Made by a program: the position numbers and the translations under genes
In this document: piece by piece, positions 35,372 to 48,691 of the stretch
Numbering within the stretch: the first letter of the stretch is position 1
Layout of the letters: each line of letters starts with the position of its first letter
Notes under the pieces: generated by a model
Told to the model about the DNA's origin: nothing
The model's input: the letters and a program-made list of their open reading frames with translations, nothing else
Database searches by the model: none
From: Saccopteryx bilineata
Lineage: Eukaryota > Chordata > Mammalia > Chiroptera > Emballonuridae
Reading direction: 5' to 3'
DNA: 64,000 nucleotides
Assembly: GCF_036850765.1 (NCBI RefSeq)
Contig: NC_089494.1
Span: 230,410,779 to 230,474,778 of the forward strand

Positions 35372-35741
35372 GCCCTGGCTTGTTGGCTCAGTGGTAGAGC
35401 ATTGGCCCATTGTGTGGATGTCCCAGTCGATTCCCAGTCAGGGCACACAGGATAGGTGACCACCTGCTTCTTCACCCCTCCCTCTCCTTTTCGCTCTCTC
35501 TCTTCCTCTTCCTACAGCCATGGTTCAATTGGTTTGATTGCATCAGCCTGGGCACTGAAGATGGCTCTGGGGAGCCTCTGCCACAGGCGCCAAAAATAGC
35601 TTGGTTACAAGCATGGCCTCAGAGGGGCAGAGCATCAGCCTTGGATGGGGATTGCTGGGTAGATCCTGGTCGGGGTGCTTGCTGGAGTCTGTCTCTCTAT
35701 CTTCCTTCCTCTCACCTGGAAAAGAAGAAAAAAAAAAAAAA
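35372..35741 (+). mobile_element. tRNA-derived SINE, type A, diverged
   Basis: Plus-strand copy (gccctggcttgttggctcagtgg; cattcccagtcagggc-like T arm) with many changes, and a 3' end that has lost the ccagcttcag motif. Older than the other A copies. Confidence 0.85.
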
Positions 35742-36626
<885 letters not shown>

Positions 36627-36735
36627 TGATACTACTTTATAATACTGCTTCCCCTCAATCTTCTGGAATAGGTTTAAGGTTAACAGAGTTAATAATGAAG
36701 TCAAGGTAATAATACGTTATCACTTGGGTTTAAAA

Positions 36736-36926
36736 TTTTTATTTTATTTTTTCATTTTAGAGAGGCAGTAGGGGGAGGGGGAAAAGAAGAAGAGAGAGAG
36801 AGAAGAGGGGAAGGAACAGGAAGCATCAACTCCCATGTGTGTCATGATCAGGCAAGCCAGGGCTTTGAACTGGCAACCTCAGCATTCCAGGCCGATATTT
36901 TGTCCACTGCACCACTGCAGGTTAGG
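36736..36926 (-). mobile_element. tRNA-derived SINE, type C
   Basis: Minus-strand copy about 150 bases after exon 2 (gtcatgatcaggcaagccagggctttgaac). Flanks TCACTTGGGTTT and TCATTTGGATTT look like a worn duplication. Confidence 0.85.
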
Positions 36927-37004
36927 CCTCTCATTTGGATTTGAAAGATAAAGTTTATGACATAGGTAGAAATTATTCACAAGTCTGTTAATTATGGGTG
37001 TAGT

Positions 37005-37251
37005 ATCAACCCAGGTGTGAAACCCTGAGATTGCAGGCTTACGTGCAGACTCTTCTGGCTTGAGCGCAGGGTTGTCGACCTGAGTCTGGGGTCACAGACA
37101 TGATCCCATTGTCGCTGGCTTGAGCAAGGTGGGCACTGGCTCAGTTTGAGCCCCCTCACCCAGTCAAGGCACGTATGAGAAGTAATCAATGAACAACTGA
37201 AAGTGCCACAACTATGAGGTGATGCTTCTCTATCCCTTTCTGTCTGTCTCG

Positions 37252-37283
<32 letters not shown>
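37005..37283 (+). mobile_element. tRNA-derived SINE, type B, 5' truncated
   Basis: Plus-strand copy missing most of the head. Flanks AATTATGGGTGTAGT (36990-37004) and AATTATAGGTGTAGT (37284-37298) differ by one base. Confidence 0.88.
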
Positions 37284-37315
37284 AAATTATAGGTGTAGTG
37301 TATATGGATAGACTT

Positions 37316-37713
37316 TTTTTTTTTTTTTTTTGTATTTTTCTGAAGCTGGAAACGGGGAGAGACAGTCAGACAGACTCCCGCATGTGCCCCACCGGGATCC
37401 ACCCGGCACACCCACCAGGGGCGAGGCTCTGCCCACCAGGGGGCGATGCTCTGCCCCTCGGGGGCGTTGCTCTGCCGCGACCAGAGCCACTCTAGCGCCT
37501 GGGGCAGAGGCCAAGGAGCCATCCCCAGCGTCCGGGCCATCTTTGCTTCAATTGAGCCTTGGCTGCGGGAGGGGAAGAGAGAGACAGAGAGGAAGGAGGG
37601 GGGGTGGTGGAGAAGCAAATGGGCGCTTCTCCTATGTGCCCTGGCCGGGAATCAAACCCGGGTCCCCTGCACGCCAGGCCGATGCTCTACCGCTGAGCCA
37701 ACCGGCCAGGGCC
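37316..37713 (-). mobile_element. tRNA-derived SINE, type A (long)
   Basis: Minus-strand near-consensus copy, with TGGATAG on both sides (37304-37310, 37714-37720). The long open frames in it are properties of the SINE body. Confidence 0.93.
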
Positions 37714-37720
37714 TGGATAG

Positions 37721-38559
37721 GCATTTTATATCAGCCTACTAAATTAATCTGTTAACAAAATCAAATTGGATCCTTATGGAATTCATTAAATATATTGTTT
37801 ACATGGCTTTCCCCCCGTAAATTACTATATTATATATCAAAGTCTTCTTTGGCACACAGAAACCGTGTCTGTATCAATTAATCGTAAAGTGAGACACATC
37901 TATCCCCTCCTGGTTCTCGGGACCCCAGGATCCTTTAATATAATGGCAATAAGCTTTAATTGAAATTCTACCTGTTAAGTACAGTTTATTGTGCTTTTGA
38001 CAGGATGCTGAGAAATTCTGTTCTGGGTGATGAGAAATTCAGTCAAGCCGTATCCTCCAAGTCTGATATTGGGAAACCTGTGTTTCCGTTTCTGCGACAG
38101 ACCATTCTTTGGTTTTCCTCTTTGTTCTTGTTACTCTCAATTAGCTTACGTTTCCGTATATTCGAGTGGACTGGTAATGGATCTTCCCGGCAATCGACCG
38201 TCGTGTAATCTTACTCATAGTAACACAGAACAAAGGCTGTTTCATAAGTGATCTTATTTTCTGGTCAGGAAACTCAATGACACCGGGGCCAGATCACCCG
38301 ACCTACCAGGCGAGGCTCTGTGTGGTGTTGAGATGGAATCCAGGGAAGAGCAGGGCTGGGGATTGATCAGGAAAACTGCCTTGTAAATACTGGTGAGAAA
38401 ACAAGGACTGGAGAGATTTCTCTATGTTGAGTTGTTGAATAAAAAATTTTCAGATAGTAAGTAAACCTGCAACTGTCATTAGCAAAGAAATCAGGAATTT
38501 TTTATCATTGGACTTCGGTACTACTGATTTGGTTGGCGTGTTGTCTCCAATACAGCTCC
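37721..38559. other. TEC: No recognisable feature
   Basis: Intron 2 sequence. Nothing supported. Confidence 0.5.
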
Positions 38560-39369
38560 AGTATAGAAACTGGCAGATAGTTTATACAGGCAAGGTGTAG
38601 AGAGACTAGTGGTGTCAGGGATCCCGCAGGCCACCTCCAGGTTCGGTGATTTGCTAGAATTCCTGGGACTCAGCATATAGTCATACTTGCAGCTACAGTT
38701 TATTACAGTGAGAAGAGACAAAGCAAAATCAGCAAAGGAAAAGGCAAATGTGGGCCCTGGCCAGTTGGCTCAGTAGTCGAGCGTCAGCCTACCATGGAAA
38801 TGCCGGGTTCAAATTCCAGTCAAGACACCCAGGAGAAGTGACCCTTTTCTCCTCTCCCACACTTCCCCTCCCACAGCCATAGCTCAAATGGTTCAAGCAA
38901 AGTTGGCCATGGGCGCTTAGAATGACTCATTGCTTTGCCTCAGGCACTAAAATAGCTTGGTTGCTTGGCAACTGAGCAGTGGCTCAGATGGGCAGAGCAT
39001 CTCCTGGTAGGGGGCTTTCCAGGTGGATCTGGTGGGGGCAAATGCAGAGAGTCTGTCTCTGTCTCCCCTCCTCTCAATAATAATAATAATAATAATGCAA
39101 ATGGGACGAGTCTGGAGGAAACCAGGCACAAGCTTGCAAGGGTCCTTTCTCGGTGGAGTCACAAAGAGCATGCATAAGTCCTCCAGCATCAAATTGTGAC
39201 AATTGCAAATATTGTCTATCAGGCAAACTCATTAGAGACTCAGTGCCCAAGGTTTTCATTGGAGGCTGATCACGTAGGCAGCCTCTGTCTAGTATGTACC
39301 AAAATTCAAGACTCCAGGAGAAAGCAGGTGTTCAGCTTGTTATACAGTTTAGGCTCAGTGAGCTATATT
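38560..39369. repeat. LTR-like dispersed repeat, copy 1 (split by a SINE)
   Basis: Shares ordered blocks with 55640-56090: agcaaaggaaaaggcaaatg, ggaggaaaccaggcacaagcttg, ggagtcacaaagag, gttttcattggaggctgatcacgtaggcagcctctgtctagtatgtacc, aaattcaagactccaggag. The tone is that of an old endogenous-retrovirus (ERVL-type) LTR, but the class is an inference. No coding part is present. Confidence 0.5.
38754..39096 (+). mobile_element. tRNA-derived SINE, type A, diverged
   Basis: Plus-strand copy (gccctggccagttggctcagtag) inserted in the LTR-like repeat. The tail is an AAT microsatellite (39076-39096). GCAAATG flanks both sides (38744-38750, 39097-39103). Confidence 0.88.
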
Positions 39370-39506
39370 TTTCCATTTCATCCATTTGTTGTTCTACTTA
39401 GTTGTGCATTGATTGGTCACTTCCTGTATTTGCCCTGACTGGGGTTAAACTGGCAACCTCGGTGCTTTGGGATGATGCTTCAACCTACTGAGGTACCCAG
39501 CCAGGG
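39370..39506 (-). mobile_element. tRNA-derived SINE, type D (VES-like), partial
   Basis: Minus-strand copy: ttgttgttctacttagttgtgcattg, tgccctgactggggttaaac, cctactgaggtacccagccagggc. Confidence 0.85.
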
Positions 39507-39519
39507 CTACAGGACACTT

Positions 39520-39830
39520 AAAAAATTTAATATTTATTTATTAATTTATTTACTTTTAAGTGAGAGAAGGGGAGATAGATTCCCACATGTGCTCTAACCA
39601 GGATCCACCTGGCAAACTCCATCTGAGGCTGATGCTCAGACCAAGTGATTTATCCTCAGTGCCCAGGGCTGATGCTAGAACCAGTCAAGCCTCTGGCTGT
39701 AAGAGGTGAAGAAAGAGAAGGGGGTGGGGGGAAGAGAAGCAGATGATCATGTGAGCCTTGACCGGGGATTGAACCTGGGATGACCGCATGCTTGGCTGAT
39801 CTTCTATCCACTGAGCCAATCAGCCAAGGC
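39520..39830 (-). mobile_element. tRNA-derived SINE, type A, diverged
   Basis: Minus-strand copy with perfect 13-bp flanks CTACAGGACACTT (39507-39519, 39831-39843). Body changed (gattcccacatgtgctctaaccaggatccacctggc). Confidence 0.9.
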
Positions 39831-40419
39831 CTACAGGACACTTCTAATCCCTACCTGAAGATTTGTGTCTTTCAGCACTTCTGTGATTCTAGAGAGTGGA
39901 TGGGGGGTGGAAAAATGATTAAAACAAATTTAATACAGGGCAGTCGGAAGTATTTGCATCACACTTTATAGGTTACCAGACAGTTCATTAGCTTGTAAAA
40001 AGTGATTCAGCTCTAAATACTCAACACTGATAGGATAGTGGTTACAGGGAACTTATTTGTTTCTGAAAATTCTCAACTTATACCATGAAAAGTCATTTTC
40101 TTACAGGCAGTTAAGTTTCCTTGTTTCTGAAATAAGGTAGTATCGACTTCCTCTCTTGTGTCTTAATTTCCTTTCTTATGTTTCTTCTTCTGATTCATAT
40201 CTGTCTTCTTCATCTATTGTCCTGGATCTGAACTTCCTTATAATTAATCACTTAGAAGGGTCATGATACAGGTTTGAAGTCCTAGGGGTTGATTTATCCC
40301 CTTAATTTGTCAAATTATTCATTTTCATTTAATCACATGTACTGTTGTTTTTCTAGAATGCAAAAACCTATTTAAGACAGAAGGTGGGGAGATACCATTC
40401 CTTTCATATATACTCCTAA

Positions 40420-40890
40420 ATTTATTTTTTTAATCACTTTGTATTTTGCTATAGTTTCAAACTTTAAAAATTGTAAGAATAGTACAAAGAACTCTCAAGT
40501 AACCTTTGACTTAGATTTACAAATTGCCTATGGTTTTGTCTCAGTTTTTCTGTCATTCTTTTTTCTCTTTTTATATGCATGTTCTTTTCTGAACAATTTG
40601 AGAGTAAGTTTTAGATAATTCCCAGAACAATTGCCCCTTTTATCTCTAAATAAGTCATTATGTATTGTCTAAGACCAAGACCATTTCTCTTTTATAACCA
40701 CACTACAATAATCTAAATCAAGACTTTTAATATTGATATAATACTATTATTGAATCTATACTCTGTAGTCAAATTTCACTTATCTTTCTGCTGATATCAT
40801 TATAGCTGTATCTCAACCTCCTCCCCTTGCCAAGTCCAGGATCTAATCTCTGATCATGCGTTGCATTTAGTTGGTCAAGACCTAAAATTT
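40420..40890. repeat. Ancient L1-type 3' UTR fragment
   Basis: Phrases aaaattgtaagaatagtacaaagaactc, caatttgagagtaagttttagataattcccag and gatcatgcgttgcatttagttg belong to a familiar old L1 3' UTR type. Related to 26335-26820. Confidence 0.5.
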
Positions 40891-41726
40891 TTAAGTATCG
40901 ATGGTGAGAGGAAGAGAAATGTAAGGATGAAATACTGTCTTTCCTTACATACTATAAAATTCTAACTCTATCATGAATACTCAGTGATTGTCTATGAGAG
41001 TCCACAAATGTGAAATTAGATTTAAACATTATTATAGCTTGTTCTCCTACTCTTATTCTCAGGGTCATCTTTAGGATGACTATAATTTCCTGCCAAAGAA
41101 ATTATTTTAATCTGGTCTACCATGATGAGTAAAAATCACTTATTTCTGTTTCTCTCTCTCTACCCCCACCCCAGTTTTAACTTTTTATTCTTCTGCATTA
41201 AACAGTTGTTAGGCGTGTAAAACATTTTATGAAGAACAGTACAGTATCAGGAATTACTAGTAAGTGAAGAGGGAGCTTAACCAAAGGTTTGGCCCTCATC
41301 CTCTTCTTAAAACCAGAAGTAATAAAAAGATCTTAGATTTTGAAAAACACTCTAGGATCCAACTATGATAGTTGTGGTTTAATCACTGATTATTTGTATT
41401 ATGATGAGAGAGACAGAGGCTGTAAGAAAAATCAGTGTTTTTGTTCAGAAGTGATATTACCAATTCCATAAGACTTAGCTCTTAGCAATTTTTAGTGATA
41501 TCAAAAAGCCAAATTTCCATCAAAGTTTTATTTAGCAGGTTTTTTTTTCACTGAATATATTCAAAAGACTGTGCTATAGGCACTGAAGGCAATTATGAAG
41601 AGAACAATTTCCAGAATATTTGGGAAATGGATTTGAAATAAGCAGTGTTTCTCCCCACCTCTCTTTTCCCACCTGCCTATCTTGAAAGAAACTTATCTTA
41701 ATCAGAAGTGTGTATAACTTGTTGAA

Positions 41727-41910
41727 ATTTTTTATTGATTTTTTTTAGAGAGAAAGAGGGAGAGAGAAAGAGGGAGACTTATTTTTCCACTTATTTATGC
41801 ATTTATGCATTCATTGGTTGATTATTGTATGTGCCCTGACTGGGGATCAAACCACAACTTTGGCATATTGGAAAATGATACTCTAACCAACTGAGCTACT
41901 CAGTCAGGTC
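41727..41910 (-). mobile_element. tRNA-derived SINE, type D (VES-like)
   Basis: Minus-strand copy: tgccctgactggggatcaaacc, ccaactgagctactcagtcagg. Confidence 0.85.
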
Positions 41911-41935
41911 TGCGATTATTTTTTAAAAGAACTAT

Positions 41936-42136
41936 GATATATTTAGGCTGGTTTGTGGTGGAGCAGTGGATAGAGTGTCAACCTGGAATGCTGAGGTTCA
42001 AACCCTGAGCTTACCAGGTCGAGGCACATACGACAAGCAAGCAATGAACAATTAAAGTGACTCAACTATGAGTTGATACTTCTCTCTCTCCCCTCTTTAT
42101 TTCCTCTCTCTGTAAAATCAATAAATAAAACCTTAA
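41936..42136 (+). mobile_element. tRNA-derived SINE, type C
   Basis: Plus-strand diverged copy (ggctggtttgtggtggagcagtgg; ttaccaggtcgaggcacatac). AAAAGAACTAT flanks both sides (41925-41935, 42137-42147). Confidence 0.88.
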
Positions 42137-42147
42137 AAAAGAACTAT

Positions 42148-44725
42148 TTTTGACATGATGATTTTTGTAATCTGAGTTTCATTTGTCTCTATTGCACAAT
42201 GAGCTATTGGGCTGGGAACTCTGGAAAGGATGTGTTTGGGTTGCCTGAGAAGGTGGAGGCACTTATACAGCTTGAATAATATGGTTGCTCACAGAATGGA
42301 CACCATCTAGTGACTGTTCAGACCCCTTTGCTTAAAAATACTTGTCACTTTTCTGCTTTTGAAGCTTTACTCTTGCTGTGACTAACAGTTCTCCTCCTCT
42401 CTGCTAATTACCTGTGCCCCACCTCAAGTCTTCTTAAGTGGAAGACCTTTCCATCTCTCTGGTTATAAATGCCTTGCCCTTTGTGAATTGCTGTTAAATT
42501 TATATTATTATTATTATTGCCTTTTTTGTGTTGTTATTATATTGCCTTTTTTCCCTCATCAAGTACATAATAATAACAAAGGCTGAGATCATTGCCTCAT
42601 AATTGAAACATATCACACAATACTTTGCACATATTAGGCTCTCCAAAAGATTTTGTTGGCAATAAGTTACAATGATGATGATCGGTTAGTACATATTTGA
42701 GGAAGCAAAGGAGACATTAGAGACCTTGTGACTTTGATTTTCCGTGCAGTTTTGTTCCATTTCATTTTTTTGAGGCAATGCATTATTTAAGCTTGGAAAC
42801 AACTATGTTTTTATTTGGTATTTATTAGTATTAATCTTTCTCCAAAGGTAAAATGTGGATATTATTATAAACAATTAAGGTACGAGCTGTCAGAATAAGT
42901 CACACGAGAAAGTGAAACTGCATTTTGAGTTGTTTCTGACTGTTTGGGACACTGACTCTTAGCCACTGGTTGATGCTGGTCCAGTATATTTAAGGATTAT
43001 CAGCAGAAGGGAGCTTAGAAACACCTCTGTTACTCAGTAATTAATTCTCTGACTTTTAGGAGAATGCCTGCTGCCACTGTTAGCCTTTGAGTTTTGTGAA
43101 TATTCTGTACTTCTGATAAATGTTTAAGTTTGATAACTACCTCAGGGAATTAAAAACATCATTACTGTCTTTTTACCATTGCTCTTTGTGTACTTCTTGA
43201 ATTTTTATTCTTAGAGAACTGTTTATAACAGGTGCATGATTCTACATTGATAAACACCAAAAATGGAAAATTGCACAAAATATATGCAGTGTAAGTTGTT
43301 TGTTAAATAAAATTATGTCAGAGACTTAATTGAAATCTCTAGTGATTTTTAATATATTAAAAGGAAAGGAATTTTCTTCTCATTATCCTAGTTGTCTGAG
43401 AAAACATTTTCCATTCTATCTTTTTTCCAAGTAATCACATAGGTAGAGCTGTTCTGGTCTTTTATTTGCCGCTGCAAATAGTAATAGCATGGATAGGTGT
43501 AAGCCCCTGCTAGTGAGACTGTAACATGTGAATTCTGCTCCCTTTAGAGAAATACACATATGATATGTGTATGTATATGTATATGTGTTTCTATGTATAT
43601 CTATAGCTCTATCTTTATCTGTACTTATATTTCCTAACAGAAGTATATTTCTGTCTATACACTTATGCTATTTGTTACATAGGACTCAGCCCATTTGTTT
43701 TAGCTTATTCATCTTTTGTACCACAAAGATTTAGTGAGTATGTACAGAATGCTTGGATGGAGGAACAAAAAGATGAGCATTTCTGGCTTTACAGTCTGAT
43801 TAAGTGAGAGTTCTACTTTTGTGGGTTCATAACTCAGATTTTCTTATGTTGCATCTATGCTATTGTGAGGGCGCCTCTTGAGACCCAGAGTCCTCGTCCT
43901 TATGTGCCACTGCTGTTTGCACTTGTGCATGCATTTCTGATGACTTTGGACTCTTTACCTTCACTGGCCCTTGGGTTCCAGGTGTAACATGGGCGGTTAT
44001 ACCTACAGGATTTTGAAGTTTCCTTCTACTCTTTACTTTGCCATAGCATAGATTTCACAAAGTACAGGGGTTTTACATACATACTTGTCATGCTCTGTTC
44101 TCCTTAGCATCTCTATAAAGTAGATAACCAACAAATTTGTCTACCGTGTATTTTAAAAGTGGAGAAACTCAGGAATTGCCAAGGCTCCTTTTCTGAAGTG
44201 ACAGACATGTATGCCATTTGAGCAGATGAAACAAAATGTCTTGTCTTTCTGGCTAGTGTGCTGTTAAACCACATTGTGCTACTTCCTTAAAAAGTAACTT
44301 CACTGACCACCTCTATGCACGTTTCCTTCCTCCTTCCCTTTGTTGCCTTTAAAGAATGTCCTAGAACAGTTTGTGATCTGTGCTTCTTTTTTCCTCGCTG
44401 TACCCCAGTGGGGTGGTGGGAGCCTACGCATTTCAGTAAATTAGAGTTGTGCAGAGGAGATGCAAAGAAGGAACATATTTTCTGTGAGTGCTTATAGGAA
44501 AGAAGTTGAAAAGAGTTACTTAGTTTGAAACTCTTAAGAACTTCAAAGTAGGTTTGGTTAAGTAATATGAATGAAAATTTATTTTCTAAAACACTTTGAT
44601 TTCTTAAAGAGAAAACTCACAAGTAACACAAAGACGAATTTATTACAGTCATCATCTATCCCAACAGCAGAAAACAATATCACAGTTGAAAAAGACCTAT
44701 ATAAATCTACTGTAATATATTAGTT
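42148..44725. other. TEC: Longest repeat-poor stretch of the window
   Basis: About 2.6 kb of intron 2 without a recognisable bat SINE or LINE. It includes a TATG-rich simple stretch (43556-43620). No exon is seen. Confidence 0.5.
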
Positions 44726-44740
44726 AGTTTAACAGTTTTT

Positions 44741-44943
44741 GTAGCATACTTATTTTTTTTTTTATTCATTTTTAGACAGGAGAGGAGAGACAGAGAGAGA
44801 GGAGAGACAGAGAGAGAGAAGGGGGGAGGAGCTGGAAGCATCAACTCCCATATGTGCCTTGACCAGGCAAGCCCAGGGTTTCGAACCGGCAACCTCAGCA
44901 TTTCCAGGTTGACGCTTTATCCACTGCGCCACCACAGGTCAGG
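44741..44943 (-). mobile_element. tRNA-derived SINE, type C
   Basis: Minus-strand copy with 15-bp flanks AGTTTAACAGTTTTT (44726-44740, 44944-44958). About ten extra bases (gtagcatact) lie between the left flank and the poly(T). Confidence 0.9.
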
Positions 44944-45309
44944 AGTTTAACAGTTTTTAAAATAGTAAAATAACTGATTTTTAGATTAACTGAGTCCTGA
45001 CTAGGATTGATTATAGAACAATATAAAAATAAAAGGTAGAGATTTGAATTTTCTTGGAAAAAGATGAGTAGTTTGATGCTGAAGACTCAGAATTTTTTAA
45101 AAAACCGGGTCATTTCTTAATTTTCAGAAACCAAAATCATTTTCTAAGGATAGGTGTCATGACCAGAATATCTGTAGGAAACAGGACCACATTCACTGGA
45201 TGAAGTAATGCTCTTCTTGAGGTTCTAGAACCAATTTATCATTGGTTTTCTATTCTTTCTTCATTATAGGAAACTTCAGTTGTGGTCTAAGGTCTATCTC
45301 TGAGTTAAT

Positions 45310-45560
45310 AGAATTTCTGTGAATTAGAGAATAGAGTATGTATTCTGGAGCCAGTTTACTTGGGTTTAAATTCTAAATTTGTTGTTAGCTGTAACCTTGG
45401 ACAAGTTACTTAATCTCTCTATTCCTCATTTTCCTCATCCTTAAATTGGGGCAGGTAATGTTATTTCCATCATAGGCTTTGTGAGGACTAAATGAATATG
45501 AATTATTTATAACAGTTCCTGGCATATAATAAATACCATTGTAAGTATCAGTGGCTGTTA
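45310..45560 (+). repeat. MIR SINE
   Basis: Reads tattctggagccagtttacttgggtttaaattc, ttggacaagttacttaatctctctattcctcattttcc, gtgaggactaaatgaatatg, gttcctggcatataataaatacc. Confidence 0.88.
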
Positions 45561-45592
45561 TTCTAGGTAGGTTGCATTGTTGCCCACTTTTA

Positions 45593-45826
45593 TTTTATTT
45601 TTTTTTAATTAAGCAAGAGGAGGGGAGGCAGAGATAGACTCCCACATATACCCCAACCTGGATCCACTGGCAAGCCCCTGACTGTGGTACTCTGCCCATC
45701 TGGGGACATTACTCTGTTGCTCAGCAACTCAGCTATTTTTTAGCACCTGAGGCAGAGGCTCCACAGAGCTATCCTCAGCTCCAGGGGCCAACTCGCTCAA
45801 ACCAATGAAGCCATGGCTGCAGGAGG

Positions 45827-45864
<38 letters not shown>

Positions 45865-45865
45865 G

Positions 45866-45901
<36 letters not shown>

Positions 45902-46018
45902 GGAGGGAGAGGGCTAGAGAAGCAAATGGCTGCTTCTCCTGTGTGCCCTGACCAGAATCAAATCTGAGCCATACACATGCTGGGCAGATTCTCTACCACT
46001 GAACCAACTAACCAGGGC
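45593..46018 (-). mobile_element. tRNA-derived SINE, type A, diverged, with GA expansion
   Basis: Minus-strand copy. The normal short GA tract of the body has grown to about 70 bases (45830-45900). The head reads accaactaaccagggc in reverse. Confidence 0.88.
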
Positions 46019-47384
46019 CTATCTTTTTTGTATAATGCATTTCAGAATTTCTGTTCTCGTGTCTGGCTTTTCCCAGATTTAGAAATTATTACAGTAAGCA
46101 CAAATGTTTACTCCTCCTAAGTAGGTCACTAATCTCAGGTGATTCACTCTTTTAATTGGTCACGTTTCTTGTTACGTTGTATTTTGGTAACTGGTAGAAA
46201 TGCATATCTTGGGGTGGGGCAATTTAGCATTCTCGGCATCTCTGAGCCTGTGTTGTTGGTGCTTTTGTTGGAGACCATCTGATCTGGATGTTTTTCTCTG
46301 GATGTTGATCTGTGGGGCACACAACAGAGTGCTGGCTGTGATAAATGTGGTGTTGCTTCAGTTTTATGTTTTTATAATACCAGAGGTGGATCTACCTTGA
46401 ATCACATTTAAGAAATGTAAGTATTAGAGCCTTTCAATTCCACACCCTTTTCTTAGGTCCATGAAAGGGCCCTAGCAGTTTGTTTCATAATTTTTCACTT
46501 TAAAGAAGAGGAGAGCCTTCTCCCCAAAATGTGTAAGCTTCAGGTCATTCAAAATCTGGATCTACCTCTGTGGAGCACTAAAGACTTTATTTGTTCTAAT
46601 GTATGACATTATCTACAAATTTTGCAAGTGAAATATGCTCAAGCATCTCCACTGTAAAACAGCTAAAAAACAAGCATATTTATAATTGGTTTATGTTCTT
46701 CAAAGTTTTCCTTTCAATAGCTAAGTAATACATGTCTATATAATTCACTTAATTTTTTTTCCTTTAATAGTTTCAGAGTTCTTTTTAAAGTTACATACTT
46801 ACCTTGTTAAATGTATTTCTGAGTATTTTATGGTTGTAGTTAGTCTTGGAATAGCTATTTTTATGATATGCTTTTTGTAATTCGATATTGTTGATATTAT
46901 AATAAAACTCTTGATTTTTATAAATCTATTTTGTAACCAACCAGTATGCTATTTCTAAACATTTCAGAGAGACATAATATTCCATTCTCAACATTGCTAT
47001 AAAAGGGTAATTTTTTATTAGATTTAATCTAAATTGTGAGAAGAAAATAATGAAAATATTAGGAGAAATAAAAGTATTTTAATCTTAATAGTAACAAAAG
47101 GTTGGGATTAAGTCTTTCTTTGCTGAAAGAATTATACATTGTGTGTGTTGGACAGAGGTATTGGTGGGAGATGGTGGAGGAACATACATAACTAATAACA
47201 TTAAACTTTCTGAGTCAACTGAAATGTAAAATGTAGAAGTAGAGAAACCTAGGTTTATATGATAATTCATAACTGTTACCATTCGTGGGGTAGTAAGATG
47301 CAAATCCAGGTCTTGGAAGGACTCCACAGACATCGCTACCCTAACTTTAGCCAAAAAACATTCTTTTTTGCTTGAATTAATTCA
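46019..47384. other. TEC: No recognisable feature
   Basis: AT-rich intron 2 sequence. The open frames at 46200 and 47085 lack family resemblance. Confidence 0.5.
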
Positions 47385-47910
47385 TTAAAAAAATATTTTA
47401 AGTCTCCTCTGTGGCAGATACTGTACTAGGCTCTGCGGACAAGAATATATAAAGCAAATGTCCTGCTCATATGGAACTGACCTTCTAGAGGAGGAGGACA
47501 GATGGTGTTGTACAGATATACCAGGTATCTTCCTGCCTTGAAGAAAAGTAAAGCAGGGTCCGGGGAGCTTGCCTGGTGGTGTTTTGTTATCTTGTAGTGA
47601 TCATGATCAGGACCTGAAGACCTTAGGAAGAGCAAGGCAGTTCACTTATAGGCTGGGGGAGGGTGTTCCAGCAGATAAGCCAGGAATGCAAGGCCCTGAG
47701 GGAGGCAGCAGGTACTTCTTCGCTCTAGAAACAGCAGAGGCCAAGGGGCTGAAGTGGAATGTGCTGGGATAGAGGGGGAGAGGCCTGAGACTACAGCAAG
47801 ATCATGCATGGGTGGCTTTGTGGACCATGAAAAAGACTGGATTTTTATTTTTTAATGCGACAGGAAAATTTTGGAGGATATGAGTGGGAAGTGACAAAAT
47901 TTGACTTATA
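47385..47910 (-). repeat. L2 LINE fragment
   Basis: Antisense L2: aagtctcctctgtggcagatactgtactaggctc, ttccagcagataagccaggaatgcaaggccctgaggg, gtggaccatgaaaaagactggatttttatttt. Confidence 0.7.
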
Positions 47911-47944
47911 TTCCTCTTATTTTCCTGCACATCAAGACACCAGG

Positions 47945-48125
47945 GCACAGTGGAACACAAACTAGGAGTTAGAAGGTTTAGGTTCTGGCTCTGCTAGTGG
48001 GACCTTGGGGAGGTCATTTGTCCAGTTAGTGCCTCAGTTTCCACCCTAAATGAGGGAATTAGATTATGTGACCACTAGAATCTCTCATGGTCAAATGTAA
48101 TTCTCAGATCTTAAAATAGTTATTA
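47945..48125 (+). repeat. MIR SINE
   Basis: Carries ggttctggctctgctagtgggaccttggggaggtcatttg, and cctcagtttccaccctaaatgagggaattag. Confidence 0.7.
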
Positions 48126-48264
48126 AGCATTCAGATCTATTTGCAGTGGTTGTTGGCTATGTGGAATAGAAGAGGAGAGTTACCCCTCCCCACTCTGTGT
48201 ACAGACGTTGGGCCTTTCCTGTTCTAGCTCTGGGCTTCACCCCTGCCCCTGGGTGGCCAAGTTC

Positions 48265-48690
48265 TCATATGTGCGTGTATGTTTGTAGTTGTGTTTCACT
48301 GTTTTTTTCAACCTGCATTTCTATGATTACTAAGATGAGTGAGTGTGTACTTATTTTCATTGTCTATTGGCATTTTCTCTCTGTTGAAGTGCCCATTTAG
48401 ATATTTTTCCCCTTTTTTCTATTAGGTTTTCTTATTTGTTTTTTAGAGATATAAAATAAATATTCTGAGTCAAACCCATTGTTCGTATATCTTTTGCAAA
48501 AACATGTTTGTACTTGACTTTTGATTTTCTTAATGATTTTTTTTATTGCAGTAAAATACGCATAACAAAATTTACCATTGTAACCATTTTAAGTGTACAT
48601 ACAATTCAGTGGCATTAAGTACATGCGGTAGATTGTGCAACAGTGACCACTGTCTGGTTCTAAAACTTTTTCATCACCTCAAACAGAAAC
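48265..48690 (-). repeat. Old L1-type fragments, antisense
   Basis: gcatttctatgattactaagatgag and gaagtgcccatttagatatttttcccc, then a 3' UTR block (gtgtacatacaattcagtggcattaagtac; ctttttcatcacctcaaacagaaac). Confidence 0.6.
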
Positions 48691-48691
48691 T

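Noticed and set aside
37330..37755. Long frames inside type A SINEs (also at 11452, 27409, 52743, 53807)
   Set aside because: The same translations recur at each SINE copy, so they reflect the element body and not genes.
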